DNA from: Ectothiorhodospira magna
Lineage (GTDB): Bacteria; Pseudomonadota; Gammaproteobacteria; Ectothiorhodospirales; Ectothiorhodospiraceae
NCBI RefSeq assembly: GCF_900110965.1
Contig: NZ_FOFO01000004.1
Location: 1-64,000, forward strand
Direction: 5' to 3'
Length of the DNA stretch: 64,000 bases
The notes below the pieces were generated by a model, which had not been told where the DNA came from, did no database searches, and worked only from the letters and a program-made list of their open reading frames with translations. Numbering within the stretch: the stretch's first letter is position 1; each line of letters begins with the position of its first letter. Of the stretch, positions 1 through 8,560 are shown in pieces. The translations under genes were made by a program, and so were the position numbers.

Positions 1-1395
1 CTGCTGGACACCCTCAAGGAACTGTTCGAGGCCAACGAACCTTTGTTCCGGGGCCTGTACATCCACGACCGCTGGGACTGGAAAACCCGTCATCCCGTCA
101 TCCGGATCAGTTTTGCCGATGGGGTCATGAGCAGTCGTCGGGCGCTGGATCAGCACATTGAAGAGCTGTTGCGTGAACACTCTCAAAGGCTGGATATTAC
201 CCTGAGCAATGAAAGTATTCAGGGGCGGTTCCGGGAATTAATCACTGGGACTCACCAGCAGCACGGCCAGCGGGTGGTGGTCCTGATCGACGAATACGAC
301 AAGCCCATCCTGGATAACATCACCGATGCCGACGTGGCTCGTGAACTGCGGGAGGGGCTGAAAAACCTCTATTCCGTCCTCAAGGACGCCGATCCCCATC
401 TGAAGTTCTGCCTGCTCACCGGTGTGTCCAAGTTCAGCAAGGTCAGTCTGTTCTCGGGGCTGAACAACCTCAACGACATCACCCTGGACAAGCCCTTTGC
501 CCCCATCTGCGGCTACACCGATGAGGATATCGATACCGTCTTTGCGCCGGAACTACCGGGCCTGGATCGGGAACAGATCCGGCAGTGGTACAACGGCTAT
601 CGCTGGGGGGATGAGACAACGCCGGCGGTCTATAACCCGTTTGACGTACTGCTGCTGTTCCAGAAACGGGAATTCCGGCCTTACTGGTTCGAAAGTGCCA
701 CGCCTACATTCCTGGTGAAACTGCTTTCCGAGAGAGGTGTCTTCACCCCCCGTCTGGACCGTCTGCAGACCAAGGCCAGCCTGTTGGGCCGCTTCGACGT
801 GGACGAGATTGCCACCGAGGCCCTGTTGTTCCAGACCGGCTACCTCACCGTGCACAAGGTGGAAGAACCCATCACCGGTTACTGGCTCTATACCCTGGGT
901 TACCCCAACCGGGAAGTGGAGGCCAGTCTCAACCAGGCTCTGCTCCCGGCCCTGGGCATGCCCAGGGCGGCCCAGCAGCGCATCAGTCTGTTTCGTGCCC
1001 TGCAGGCCCATGACCTGCCGGCCCTGGAAACCCACTTCAAGGCCCTGTTTGCCGGCCTGCCCCACGACTGGTACCGCAACAACCCCATTGCCCAGTATGA
1101 AGGCCATTATGCCAGCGTGTTTTACAGCCACCTGGCCGCCCTGGGACTGGCCATCACCGTGGAAGATGCCGGCAACACCGGCCGGGTGGACATGACGGTA
1201 GATTTCAATGGCCACATCTATCTGTTCGAGTTCAAGGTGGTGGAGCAGGTGCCGGAGGGCAAGGCGTTACGGCAGCTCCAGGACAAGGGCTACGCCGACA
1301 AGTACCGGGGGCAGGGCAAGCCCATTCACCTCATCGGCGTGGAGTTCTCCAGAGAACAGAGGCAGATCATCGCTTTTGACGTGCTGGGCTTGTGA
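1..1395 (+). CDS. AAA-ATPase-like / PD-(D/E)XK nuclease family protein, 5' end outside window
   Basis: The reading frame is open from base 1, so the gene starts before the window; the missing part should hold the Walker A region and about 50 residues. The visible part has a Walker B-like segment (VVVLIDEYDKP, near bases 271-306) typical of the AAA-ATPase_like family. Near the C-terminus, RVDMTVDF...YLFEFKVVE has the D...ExK pattern of a PD-(D/E)XK nuclease fold (PDDEXK_9). Proteins with this pairing are widespread, often multicopy, and of unproven function; a mobile-element or defence role has been proposed. No partner gene is visible. Confidence 0.85.
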   Translation: MLDTLKELFEANEPLFRGLYIHDRWDWKTRHPVIRISFADGVMSSRRALDQHIEELLREHSQRLDITLSNESIQGRFRELITGTHQQHGQRVVVLIDEYDKPILDNITDADVARELREGLKNLYSVLKDADPHLKFCLLTGVSKFSKVSLFSGLNNLNDITLDKPFAPICGYTDEDIDTVFAPELPGLDREQIRQWYNGYRWGDETTPAVYNPFDVLLLFQKREFRPYWFESATPTFLVKLLSERGVFTPRLDRLQTKASLLGRFDVDEIATEALLFQTGYLTVHKVEEPITGYWLYTLGYPNREVEASLNQALLPALGMPRAAQQRISLFRALQAHDLPALETHFKALFAGLPHDWYRNNPIAQYEGHYASVFYSHLAALGLAITVEDAGNTGRVDMTVDFNGHIYLFEFKVVEQVPEGKALRQLQDKGYADKYRGQGKPIHLIGVEFSREQRQIIAFDVLGL

Positions 1396-1738
1396 ATCTT
1401 TGGAGCGGGTCTGCCCGCGAAAATGCCGGGATAAACCCAGCACAAGCTTTTTTCGTCGCTCCCGCGCAGGCGGGAGTCCAGAACTGTCACCCTTGTCTGG
1501 ATTCCCGCTGGATATGGAGGCCCTGCAAGGTGCGGTGAAGCGTCTGGCGCCTCTCAATCAACAGCGCACCGAATCTGGAAGGTTTTCGGACTCAATCCCC
1601 ACCTTTGAAAAAAATTTGAAGCGCTTCATCTGGTACAAGGACGCTGACACCATACTCCATTTTGTAGCCCGGCTGCTGAGGCTTTTGTCGCGTAGGAGCC
1701 GGACAAATATTATAGATATTTACTTTTGAATCGGGACA
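1396..1738. other. Intergenic stretch with inverted GC-rich repeats
   Basis: No convincing gene lies here; an open frame in +2 has no family resemblance or start signal. It holds a perfect palindrome CTCCCGCGCAGGCGGGAG (1459-1476). A related inverted copy, CTGGATTCCCGC, follows at 1497-1508. The same repeat type occurs at 17795-17820. The last 100 bases become AT-rich towards the sugar genes. Confidence 0.6.
1459..1508. repeat. Dispersed palindromic repeat (ATTCCC...GGGAAT-like)
   Basis: The arm CTCCCGCGCAGGCGGGAG is followed about 20 bases later by an inverted partial copy (CTGGATTCCCGC). The core resembles small REP-like repeats of the ATTCCC-N8-GGGAAT type. A complete example is at 17799-17818. 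Confidence 0.55.
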
Positions 1739-2734
1739 CTAGTTAGCAGTTATACCGCTACCTTCAAAAATATGCTCTCGATACCAAGCAAATGTTTTTT
1801 CGATACCATTATATAAAGATATCCGTGAGGTATATCCAGTTAAGCCAGTGGTCTTGCTCATATCTGGCACTCGTCGCTCCGGCGAACCCGGTGGAGGATA
1901 TTCTTCTTGAATTAATATCTTACGACCAACCACCTCGTGACATATTTGCGCTACCTCACGAATCTTAACCTCTGGATCTTGAGTTCCAAGATTAAGGGTT
2001 TGTCCCTCACACTTAGACTCAAGCATCATTCGAATGAGCATTTCTAAAGCATCATCAATATAACAGAAGCAGCGAGTCTGATTTACTGAAGGTACCAGAA
2101 CATTATCCCCATCACGGGCATACCAAGCCTTGCTTAATTGGCCAGGTACTACATGAGCTAATCCCATCCGAGGTCCATACACGTTATGCGGTCGAAAAAT
2201 CGTATAAGGAATAGCCGATGCATGACACAATACCTCCCCAGCAATTTTTGATAACATATACGACGTGCGCGGCCGAGATAGCTCAGTAACTGCCAGCGGC
2301 GTTTCCTCAGGGGTAGGAATAGGCAAATTAAAATATTCTAACGTACCCGCGTAAACCTCACTTGTAGACGGAAAAAGAAAACGCTTGAGATTTTTTTGCC
2401 TACGGGCCAATTCAATTAAATTTCCCAACATTTGCATATTATCGAGCAGGACATGATAAGGTCTCTCCATTACATGCACTACGCCAATAATAGCAGCTAG
2501 ATGAAAGATATAATCAAAATTTATGGGAAGGGTAGCCACAGCCTCACGATCCAGGCAATCTAGGCTACTAAAACTCACTTCTGGATGGGAAAGTAGTCGC
2601 TCCAAATCTGCATCTCTCACTGCCCTTGAAAAGTTATCCACCAAGTGAATACTAAATCCTTCTTCCAATAATTTGTTTGCCAAATGCAATCCAATAAAAC
2701 CGGCACCACCGGTCAATAAAACCTTTTCATTCAT
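1739..2734 (-). CDS. NAD-dependent epimerase/dehydratase (extended SDR), nucleotide-sugar enzyme
   Basis: 331-residue extended short-chain dehydrogenase. It has the N-terminal NAD-binding motif TGGAGFIG, and SYMLSK supplies the YxxxK catalytic pair after a serine-rich strand. The sequence resembles UDP-glucuronate decarboxylases and UDP-glucose/GlcNAc 4-epimerases; the substrate cannot be fixed from sequence alone. It overlaps the upstream dehydrogenase gene by 4 bases, so the two are probably translated together. If the neighbour makes a UDP-uronic acid, this enzyme could decarboxylate or epimerise it. It is not a typical LegB 4,6-dehydratase. Confidence 0.88.
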   Translation of the reverse strand: MNEKVLLTGGAGFIGLHLANKLLEEGFSIHLVDNFSRAVRDADLERLLSHPEVSFSSLDCLDREAVATLPINFDYIFHLAAIIGVVHVMERPYHVLLDNMQMLGNLIELARRQKNLKRFLFPSTSEVYAGTLEYFNLPIPTPEETPLAVTELSRPRTSYMLSKIAGEVLCHASAIPYTIFRPHNVYGPRMGLAHVVPGQLSKAWYARDGDNVLVPSVNQTRCFCYIDDALEMLIRMMLESKCEGQTLNLGTQDPEVKIREVAQICHEVVGRKILIQEEYPPPGSPERRVPDMSKTTGLTGYTSRISLYNGIEKTFAWYREHIFEGSGITAN

Positions 2735-4116
2735 TGCCCATCCCCTACTCCAATGCTCTCTATTTTGATACCGTGCTCGCGAAAGACACGTCGCTGAAAT
2801 GCATTAAATACCATATGGGCATCCAGCACCAATATGCGATCTATGTCCACCAGCCATTCCACTAAATCCAATTTCTGATACTGACTATGAGGGACTGCGA
2901 ACATTATAGCATCAAAACTTTTTGTACTAGGAAGTTCACTTGGGATCGCCATATCTAGTTCTTCCCAATGACGCACGAAAGGATCATGACATACTACTTC
3001 TGCTCCGCGCTTTATCAATTCCCTATACACCGTCTCTGAAGGCGAATAACGGGTATCTGCTACGTCTTGTCGATAGCTCACACCACACAATAAGATTCGG
3101 CGATCTTTTACCGATCCACCTAGCAATTTCTCTAACCTATTCACCCCATGATGGGGCATCTCTGTCGCGGTCTTTACAGCTAAACGGGAAAAGGGAAAAT
3201 CAAGATCATAACCGAATAGCTGTTTGGACGCAGCAGGGGCAAAAGTGGGATCTTTAGTTAAACAATAACCTCCAATCCCCAATCCTGGATAACGAATGTT
3301 ATGATGTGTAGGTCGCATCTGTATCGCCTTCACTACCTCGAATAGATCAATGCCTATCTTTTCTGCATAGCGTGTCCATTCACTAATAAAAGAAATATTA
3401 ACCGCTCGATAAGTATTTTCCATCACCTTGGCTGTTTCCGAAGCCGTGGTGGAAGAAAGTCGGGTCAAGGGGTAATCCTGTATATTGATAATTGTAGACA
3501 AAAAAGCCTCACAGGCATCTGCTGCCTCTGGTGTATGCCCAGAATACACCCGCCAGAAATTGATTACCGAATCCAGGTAGTCCTTTCCTGGCATGACTCG
3601 CTCATAAGAATGAGCTAACCGTAACTCAGAAGCTTCTAAACCTCGATGCTGAAGTTCCTCGGTCAAACAGGGAACCACTACCTTTTCGCACGTACCTGGT
3701 GGTACCGTAGTCTCAATGATCACCAGAGCATCCGGTCGCATATGCATACCAATAGTACGAATAGCCTTCTCGAATCCATCGAACTGAAGCTGCGGCTCTT
3801 CGTCCAAAAACGGTATATCCAGATGTACGTCCACTACGATGATATCTGCTTCCGCGTATACCGAATCATCGGTTGTGGCTCGCAGGTTACCGTTGGCATG
3901 GGCTCTGGCCACCGCTAGATTGAGCTTAGGGTCGCTGGTCTCGAATGGAAAATACCCCTCATTAAGGGCTGCCACTCGTCTGAGTCCATTCTTTGTAGGT
4001 AAATCTACTCCCAGTACGTCATAATGCGGGCAACCCTGCTCATCAAGAGCCAAGGCAACGGCGGTTGCCATAGCCGATCCGACGAAACCTAGGCCTTGTA
4101 TACAGACTTTCTGCAT
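2731..4116 (-). CDS. UDP-glucose/GDP-mannose dehydrogenase family protein
   Basis: 461 residues. An N-terminal Rossmann motif (GLGFVGSAMA) is followed by the central dimerisation helix region and the signature GIGGYCLTKDP, whose cysteine is the expected catalytic nucleophile for NAD-dependent oxidation of a sugar C6 alcohol to a carboxylate. A C-terminal UDP-binding domain begins near LCGVSYRQDVADTRYSPS. It is the first gene of a two-gene minus-strand unit with the SDR gene. The 190-base AT-rich gap upstream holds promoters for this unit and for the divergent radical SAM gene. The exact sugar (UDP-Glc, UDP-GlcNAc or UDP-ManNAc) is not determined. Confidence 0.9.
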   Translation of the reverse strand: MQKVCIQGLGFVGSAMATAVALALDEQGCPHYDVLGVDLPTKNGLRRVAALNEGYFPFETSDPKLNLAVARAHANGNLRATTDDSVYAEADIIVVDVHLDIPFLDEEPQLQFDGFEKAIRTIGMHMRPDALVIIETTVPPGTCEKVVVPCLTEELQHRGLEASELRLAHSYERVMPGKDYLDSVINFWRVYSGHTPEAADACEAFLSTIINIQDYPLTRLSSTTASETAKVMENTYRAVNISFISEWTRYAEKIGIDLFEVVKAIQMRPTHHNIRYPGLGIGGYCLTKDPTFAPAASKQLFGYDLDFPFSRLAVKTATEMPHHGVNRLEKLLGGSVKDRRILLCGVSYRQDVADTRYSPSETVYRELIKRGAEVVCHDPFVRHWEELDMAIPSELPSTKSFDAIMFAVPHSQYQKLDLVEWLVDIDRILVLDAHMVFNAFQRRVFREHGIKIESIGVGDGQ

Positions 4117-4306
4117 AAAGATATACTCCTTTTTGAATGAAGATTAAACAGAATATAATCCGAGATAATGACAATACATGGAAAATAAAAATGATAGCTT
4201 ATAAAATTAGAAAAAACCAATAATAATCATTTTCAATACTGGGTAAATTTATTTAAAATAATTTGATTTTAAATATTTTAATTAAGCATAAAAAAGGAAA
4301 CAATTT

Positions 4307-5698
4307 ATGAGATTTTTATTAGTTGCCTATGATAATGGATCTTATATACATGAGTTTCCAATAGGGCTTGGATATATTGCATCAGTAATCAGGAAAATGG
4401 GTGTTGATGTTGAGGTTTATAGCCAAAATATGCATCATTTTCCGGATGAACATTTGACTGATTACTTAGATAAGAATAAATTTGATTTTGTTGGCGTTGG
4501 TATTATTGGTGGTTATTATCAATACAAAAAAATACTTTCTATATCAAAAGCTATAAATAAATCAAGAAATCGGCCATTTTATATCCTTGGAGGTCATGGT
4601 CCATCGCCAGAACCAGAATTTTTTTTAAGGAAAACAAAAGCTGACTGCGTTGTAATTGGCGAGGGTGAGATTATAATCAAAAACCTTATTAATGCAATTC
4701 AGAATTCATTATCTTTGGAATCGATCAGAGGGATTGCTTATTGGGAGAATGAAAATTCAATAAAAATAAATAATAGAGAGGAATTGATAGGTAACATAGA
4801 CGGAATAGAGTGGCCTGCATATGATTTATTTCCAATTGATTATCATAGATTGATCAGAGGCGTTGGAATAGAGAAAACAGATTTTACAATGGTCATGCTC
4901 TCTGGAAGAGGGTGCAAATTTACATGTAATTTCTGCTATAGAATGGATGAGGGTTTTCGTCCCAGATCGACCGAATCAATCATTGAAGAGATTAAATTTC
5001 TTAAATCAGAATACAGAATAAATTACATCATATTTTTTGATGAACTATTAATGTCTTCAGTTTCAAGAGTGGAGGAGCTCTGTAATTCTTTTATAAGGGA
5101 GAGATTGAATATTAAGTGGTCCTGCAATGGAAGGCTGAATTATGCTAAAAAAGAATTACTTCTTTTAATGAAAAAGGCTGGGTGTGTTTTTATAAATTAT
5201 GGAATTGAAGCAATGGATGATGTAATCCTGAAGACAATGAAGAAGGCCCTAACTACAAAAGTCATCATAAAAGGGATAGAGTCGACCCTGGAGGCAGGTA
5301 TCAGCCCTGGCTATAACATAATTTTTGGAAATATAGGAGAGAATAGGGAAACTCTGGAAAAGGGTGTTCAATTTTTATTGAAGTATGATGATGGCGGTCA
5401 GTTCAGAACCATCAGGCCCGTCACACCCTATCCGGGAAGCCCTCTTTACTATTATGCGATCAATAAAGGGTTACTTGGTGGATGCGAAGATTTTTATGAA
5501 AACAAGCATCTCAACTCAGATCTTCTCTCGGTAAACTTTACAGACATGACTGACGATGAGTTTCATGAGGCTCTTTTGGAAGCTAACAAAAGGCTAATAA
5601 AGAACTACTTTGATAAAAAGACAATGGAAACAATTGATCAAGCAAGGAAGCTTTATCTTGAAAGTGACAGCAACTTCAGAGGATTTAGACAAACGTAG
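4307..5698 (+). CDS. B12-binding-domain radical SAM protein
   Basis: 463 residues. The N-terminal part (about 1-150) looks like a cobalamin-binding domain (SVIRKMGVDVEVYS, ILGGHGPSPEPE). The radical SAM cluster motif is CKFTCNFC, with cysteines at about residues 203, 207 and 210. The family includes methylases and ring-modifying enzymes acting on unactivated carbons; the substrate here is unknown. The gene is far more AT-rich than most of the window, uses AT-ending codons, and sits alone on the plus strand between minus-strand sugar genes, all of which suggests horizontal acquisition. Modification of a surface sugar, lipid or flagellar glycan is an inference from location only. Confidence 0.9.
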   Translation: MRFLLVAYDNGSYIHEFPIGLGYIASVIRKMGVDVEVYSQNMHHFPDEHLTDYLDKNKFDFVGVGIIGGYYQYKKILSISKAINKSRNRPFYILGGHGPSPEPEFFLRKTKADCVVIGEGEIIIKNLINAIQNSLSLESIRGIAYWENENSIKINNREELIGNIDGIEWPAYDLFPIDYHRLIRGVGIEKTDFTMVMLSGRGCKFTCNFCYRMDEGFRPRSTESIIEEIKFLKSEYRINYIIFFDELLMSSVSRVEELCNSFIRERLNIKWSCNGRLNYAKKELLLLMKKAGCVFINYGIEAMDDVILKTMKKALTTKVIIKGIESTLEAGISPGYNIIFGNIGENRETLEKGVQFLLKYDDGGQFRTIRPVTPYPGSPLYYYAINKGLLGGCEDFYENKHLNSDLLSVNFTDMTDDEFHEALLEANKRLIKNYFDKKTMETIDQARKLYLESDSNFRGFRQT

Positions 5699-5722
5699 CA
5701 TTTTTATAAAATTTTTATAATT

Positions 5723-6883
5723 TTAAAAACAGTCATGAAACTTTTTTTTGAGTAGATCAGGAAAAGAAGAATGCTGCTCAATAATCTGGACAATGGCGTT
5801 GCTTGCTCCTCCATATCCATAAGGATTTTCAATAAACTTTAGATTCGATTGAAATTCATCTGAGAATAGTTTATTTATCGCATTTTTTATACTAAATTTA
5901 TCAGGTTCACAATCAATAACACTAGAAGCTTTTAATCGGCCTTTTTGTCGATCCCCGATATTTATTGTGCCTGTGTTTAAACTGGGCGCTTCTATTAGTC
6001 CACTAGATGAGTTTCCTATTACTCCATTTACATGATAAATACAAGAAAGGTAACGTAGTTGACCAAGAGATGTATAAGCCACAGCCCGTGGGTGATTTGA
6101 ACAGAACAAACGAATTTTTTCTAAAATCACACGGCCATCCGTGTCTGAGTTAGGCATGGTAAATATTAGTCCTGTATCCTCTAGTTCTTTTAGCGCTGCA
6201 AGCAGTTCATCTACCTGATTTGAGCTAGTATTTTCCTCTAAAGTCACAGGATGAAAAGTGATTAGTAAATTTTTGGGTGCGAATTTGAATGCCAGTGAAT
6301 CCTCAAGCTGTTCTCTGGAAAGTAGTTTAAGTCGCAGAATGTTATCGATACCAAGACCACCTACATTAAAGACATACCTTGGGTCTTCACCAAGCTGTAT
6401 TACTCGCTTTTTATATTCCTCTGCGGCAACAAAATGAAGATGAGACATCTTTGTTAAACTATGTCTTATGGCTTCGTCAAAAGCGCCTTGTGTTGTCTCT
6501 CCTCCATGCAAGTGTGCAATGGGAATCCGTGCAATCATGGCCGAAGCCGCAGCGGCAAAAATTTCATAACGATCTCCCAGCAGCAACATCAAATCAGGTT
6601 TCAGATCATCCAGGGCGTCGGCAAAGCCGATCATGCCCAAACCCATGGACTTTGTGACACCCACTTTTGTGTCAGAACTTAGCAACATTTCCACTTTGCG
6701 ATCTATTGTAAATCCATCCTCTTCAATGGCTTTGATCGTCATTCCGAATTCTGGTGATAAATGCATGCCAGTGGCGATGAGTTGCAATTCCAAAACTGGT
6801 GAGTGACGGATGCCTTCCATCACCCAACGCAACAGGCCATATTCGGCGCGGGTTCCAGTTACCACACAGATTTTTTTCATCAT
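5723..6883 (-). CDS. neuC: Hydrolysing NDP-sugar 2-epimerase, NeuC/LegG type
   Basis: 386 residues. The N-terminus GTRAEYGLL and the central LLGDRYEIF...AHLHGGETT block are signatures of hydrolysing UDP-GlcNAc 2-epimerases. In sialic acid synthesis NeuC releases ManNAc; in the legionaminic pathway LegG acts on a GDP- or UDP-diacetamido sugar. The LegC and PtmE-like genes nearby favour the legionaminic role, so the symbol gives the family rather than the proven reaction. It is the last gene of the nonulosonate operon, cut off from the synthase gene by the IscB element. Its start codon lies only a few bases from the element's end hairpin, and no strong Shine-Dalgarno is visible. Confidence 0.9.
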   Translation of the reverse strand: MMKKICVVTGTRAEYGLLRWVMEGIRHSPVLELQLIATGMHLSPEFGMTIKAIEEDGFTIDRKVEMLLSSDTKVGVTKSMGLGMIGFADALDDLKPDLMLLLGDRYEIFAAAASAMIARIPIAHLHGGETTQGAFDEAIRHSLTKMSHLHFVAAEEYKKRVIQLGEDPRYVFNVGGLGIDNILRLKLLSREQLEDSLAFKFAPKNLLITFHPVTLEENTSSNQVDELLAALKELEDTGLIFTMPNSDTDGRVILEKIRLFCSNHPRAVAYTSLGQLRYLSCIYHVNGVIGNSSSGLIEAPSLNTGTINIGDRQKGRLKASSVIDCEPDKFSIKNAINKLFSDEFQSNLKFIENPYGYGGASNAIVQIIEQHSSFPDLLKKKFHDCF

Positions 6884-6895
6884 TTTGCGCGAGAA

Positions 6896-6922
6896 ACCCC
6901 GTCCTTCAGGGCGGGGAGGGAT
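6896..6922 (-). repeat. Right-end hairpin of the IscB element
   Basis: A subterminal hairpin with stem CCCCG(T/C)CC and loop TGAA, read on the minus strand, just 3' of iscB. Such hairpins are recognised by HUH transposases. A copy matching 26 of 27 bases is at 24538-24564. Confidence 0.8.
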
Positions 6923-6943
6923 AGCGCATCGTGCGCAGCACGA

Positions 6944-8275
6944 TCACGCGGCCTTGGTCGCGTCCTCCTGTATCGGTTTGGGTTGCAAGGCATAGCCATA
7001 GCCATCAGCTCTTTGCAGCAGGCGGCAATGACGGTGTGAAATCCCCTGAACCACACCCTCCCGGGTTTGGATATTGAAACTGCCGCTGGCGCGAATGGCC
7101 ACCCGGCCCTGATAGGTGCCGGCCTTTTTGCCGGTCGGTACGTTGGCCTGCACCAGATCTCCGGTCTGAAAGCCTTTTACCTGTTTTTGCCGCATCAGGT
7201 AGCCACGGGGAAAGCCAAAGCGGTTGAGCCGGGTGCGCTGATAACTGCCCCGGCCCGTGGCCCGTGCCGTCAAGGTGGGCACGTTCCAGTGGGTGATGGC
7301 AGTGACTGGCCCGACACAGGCCGCATCCAGGGCGTGGGTCTTGGGGATACCCAATCGCTGTCGATTGTATTTGGTGCGGCCACCGCTGCTGGTGATCACC
7401 GGCAGGCCCGTGGCCTGAAGCTGTCGGAATAGCGCCCAGCGGGTGCTGTTGACGGCAGCCGCATCCTTGAGGGGGGCCTTGGCCTGGGCCTTGATCCGTT
7501 GCAGGCGCCTGGGATCATCGGCCAGAAACACTGCCACGGGCTGATTCCCCTTGGTCTGATTGCAGTCGCGACAGGCCAGGGTCAGATTGCTGACCCGATC
7601 CGAGCCGCCCCGGCTTTTGGGGTGAATATGGTCGATCTCCAGGGGCACGTTCCTGGCGCCGCAATAGGCGCAGCACCGTTGCCATTTCTCCAGCAGGTAT
7701 TCCCTGACCTCATAACCGTGCAATGTCCCCTGTTGGTATTCAATGCCGCTGATTTCTGGATTGTCCATCGCCTGCATATCAAACCGGACCCGCTCCATGG
7801 TGATCTCCGTCACCGGGGCCAGTCGGCACAATCGGTTTACCCAGGCCATCGTGGTGTCCACGCGATGTTGCAGGCTCGGGGCCAGCCGGCCTTGTGGCCG
7901 GGTCCGGTTGTGGAACCGGGGCGCCCGGTAACGTAACTGCCCCCGCCGCCGCCGGCGAAAGGCCCGGCGCTGGGTCAATGTATCCTTGATCTGTTGGCCC
8001 CGGTGTTCGATCTCCATCAGCATCAACACCTGTTGTTGCTCTGGATCCGCATCATCCTCCCGGATCACCGTGACTCCGGTGGTCTTGCTGCCGGGGTCAA
8101 TCTTGATCTGGATCGGCTGCAGCACAGATTCCTCTACCGTGCGATCCTTGAGCCGGATGGTGAACGGACGCATCCGGTGGACCACGGCCCGGCCCCGCTC
8201 CAGCAGCAACCGTGCCCGCTTCTCCGAGCAGGGCATCAGGGGCTTTTTCCTCTTGTCCAGTACCAAAACCGCCAT
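6944..8275 (-). CDS. iscB: RNA-guided endonuclease IscB
   Basis: 443 residues with the full IscB layout. The PLMP motif is at residues 12-15 and RuvC-I (IDPGSKTTGV, Asp60) follows. An arginine-rich bridge helix lies at about 101-127 and RuvC-II (ITMERVRFD, Glu161) comes next. The HNH domain has zinc cysteines 202/205 and 235/238 and the catalytic IDHIHP at 214-219. RuvC-III (THALDAA, Asp317) and a PAM/TAM-interacting-like C-terminus follow. IscB, the ancestor of Cas9, cuts DNA guided by an omega RNA. All catalytic residues look intact, so it is probably active. A strong ribosome site (TAGGAGG) lies 5 bases before the ATG. The omega RNA is encoded just upstream. Confidence 0.96.
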   Translation of the reverse strand: MAVLVLDKRKKPLMPCSEKRARLLLERGRAVVHRMRPFTIRLKDRTVEESVLQPIQIKIDPGSKTTGVTVIREDDADPEQQQVLMLMEIEHRGQQIKDTLTQRRAFRRRRRGQLRYRAPRFHNRTRPQGRLAPSLQHRVDTTMAWVNRLCRLAPVTEITMERVRFDMQAMDNPEISGIEYQQGTLHGYEVREYLLEKWQRCCAYCGARNVPLEIDHIHPKSRGGSDRVSNLTLACRDCNQTKGNQPVAVFLADDPRRLQRIKAQAKAPLKDAAAVNSTRWALFRQLQATGLPVITSSGGRTKYNRQRLGIPKTHALDAACVGPVTAITHWNVPTLTARATGRGSYQRTRLNRFGFPRGYLMRQKQVKGFQTGDLVQANVPTGKKAGTYQGRVAIRASGSFNIQTREGVVQGISHRHCRLLQRADGYGYALQPKPIQEDATKAA

Positions 8276-8560
8276 TTCAAACCTCCTAAAATAGAACCCT
8301 TACGAGTCCAGTGACGTGGGGCTTGCGCCCCATCTCCCCTCGGGAATGTCTGCAACCGGCTCCCGCTTTCGCGGCGGCTGGAACCTTCGGCGCTTTACCT
8401 TTCGCCAGCATGATCCCAGCCTTCCAGAGCGGCGGACTGAGGAAGCATCCGCCGGTGGGTCTTGACGACCTGTTGCAAACGTAGCGGACTTTCACCGCTT
8501 TCCCTGGTCAACCCGGCTTGCTCTCACAAGCCCCCGACTTCAGTCGGGGGTAGTTGACCA
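8276..8560 (-). ncRNA. Omega RNA (IscB guide RNA scaffold)
   Basis: The non-coding stretch directly 5' of iscB is rich in stem-loops. Read on the minus strand, TGGTCAAC (8553-8560) pairs with GTTGACCA (8505-8512). This pair encloses two hairpins, CCCCCGACT/AGTCGGGGG (8531-8550) and CTTG/CAAG (8517-8530). Further GC-rich stems follow up to the iscB ribosome site. This layout and position match IscB omega RNAs, whose guide lies at the 5' end in DNA flanking the element. The guide would therefore be roughly 8561-8580, inside the neuB-like gene. Exact boundaries are inferred. Confidence 0.8.

Larger units (their letters stand above)
6888..8560 (-). mobile_element. IscB-bearing IS200/IS605-type element, no transposase
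   Basis: The element carries an omega-RNA region (left end, 8276-8560), iscB, and a right-end hairpin at 6896-6922 (CCCCGCCCTGAAGGACGGGG on the minus strand). No TnpA gene is present, so it would need a transposase in trans. It interrupts an otherwise tightly overlapping operon. The left end lies within the last codons of the neuB-like gene and the right end just before the neuC-like start. Exact ends are approximate because these elements make no target duplication. Confidence 0.85.

Noticed and set aside
1208-1729. Plus-strand 173-residue open frame crossing the first gene's end
   Set aside because: Wrong frame for most of its length, arginine/serine-rich shadow and no start signal.
1739-2734. 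Assignment of the SDR as LegB
   Set aside because: It is in a separate operon with a UDP-sugar dehydrogenase, and the sequence fits UDP-sugar epimerase/decarboxylase better.
8286-8495. 69-residue minus-strand open frame between iscB and neuB
   Set aside because: It lies entirely in the omega-RNA region, its codons follow stem sequences, and no homology is seen.
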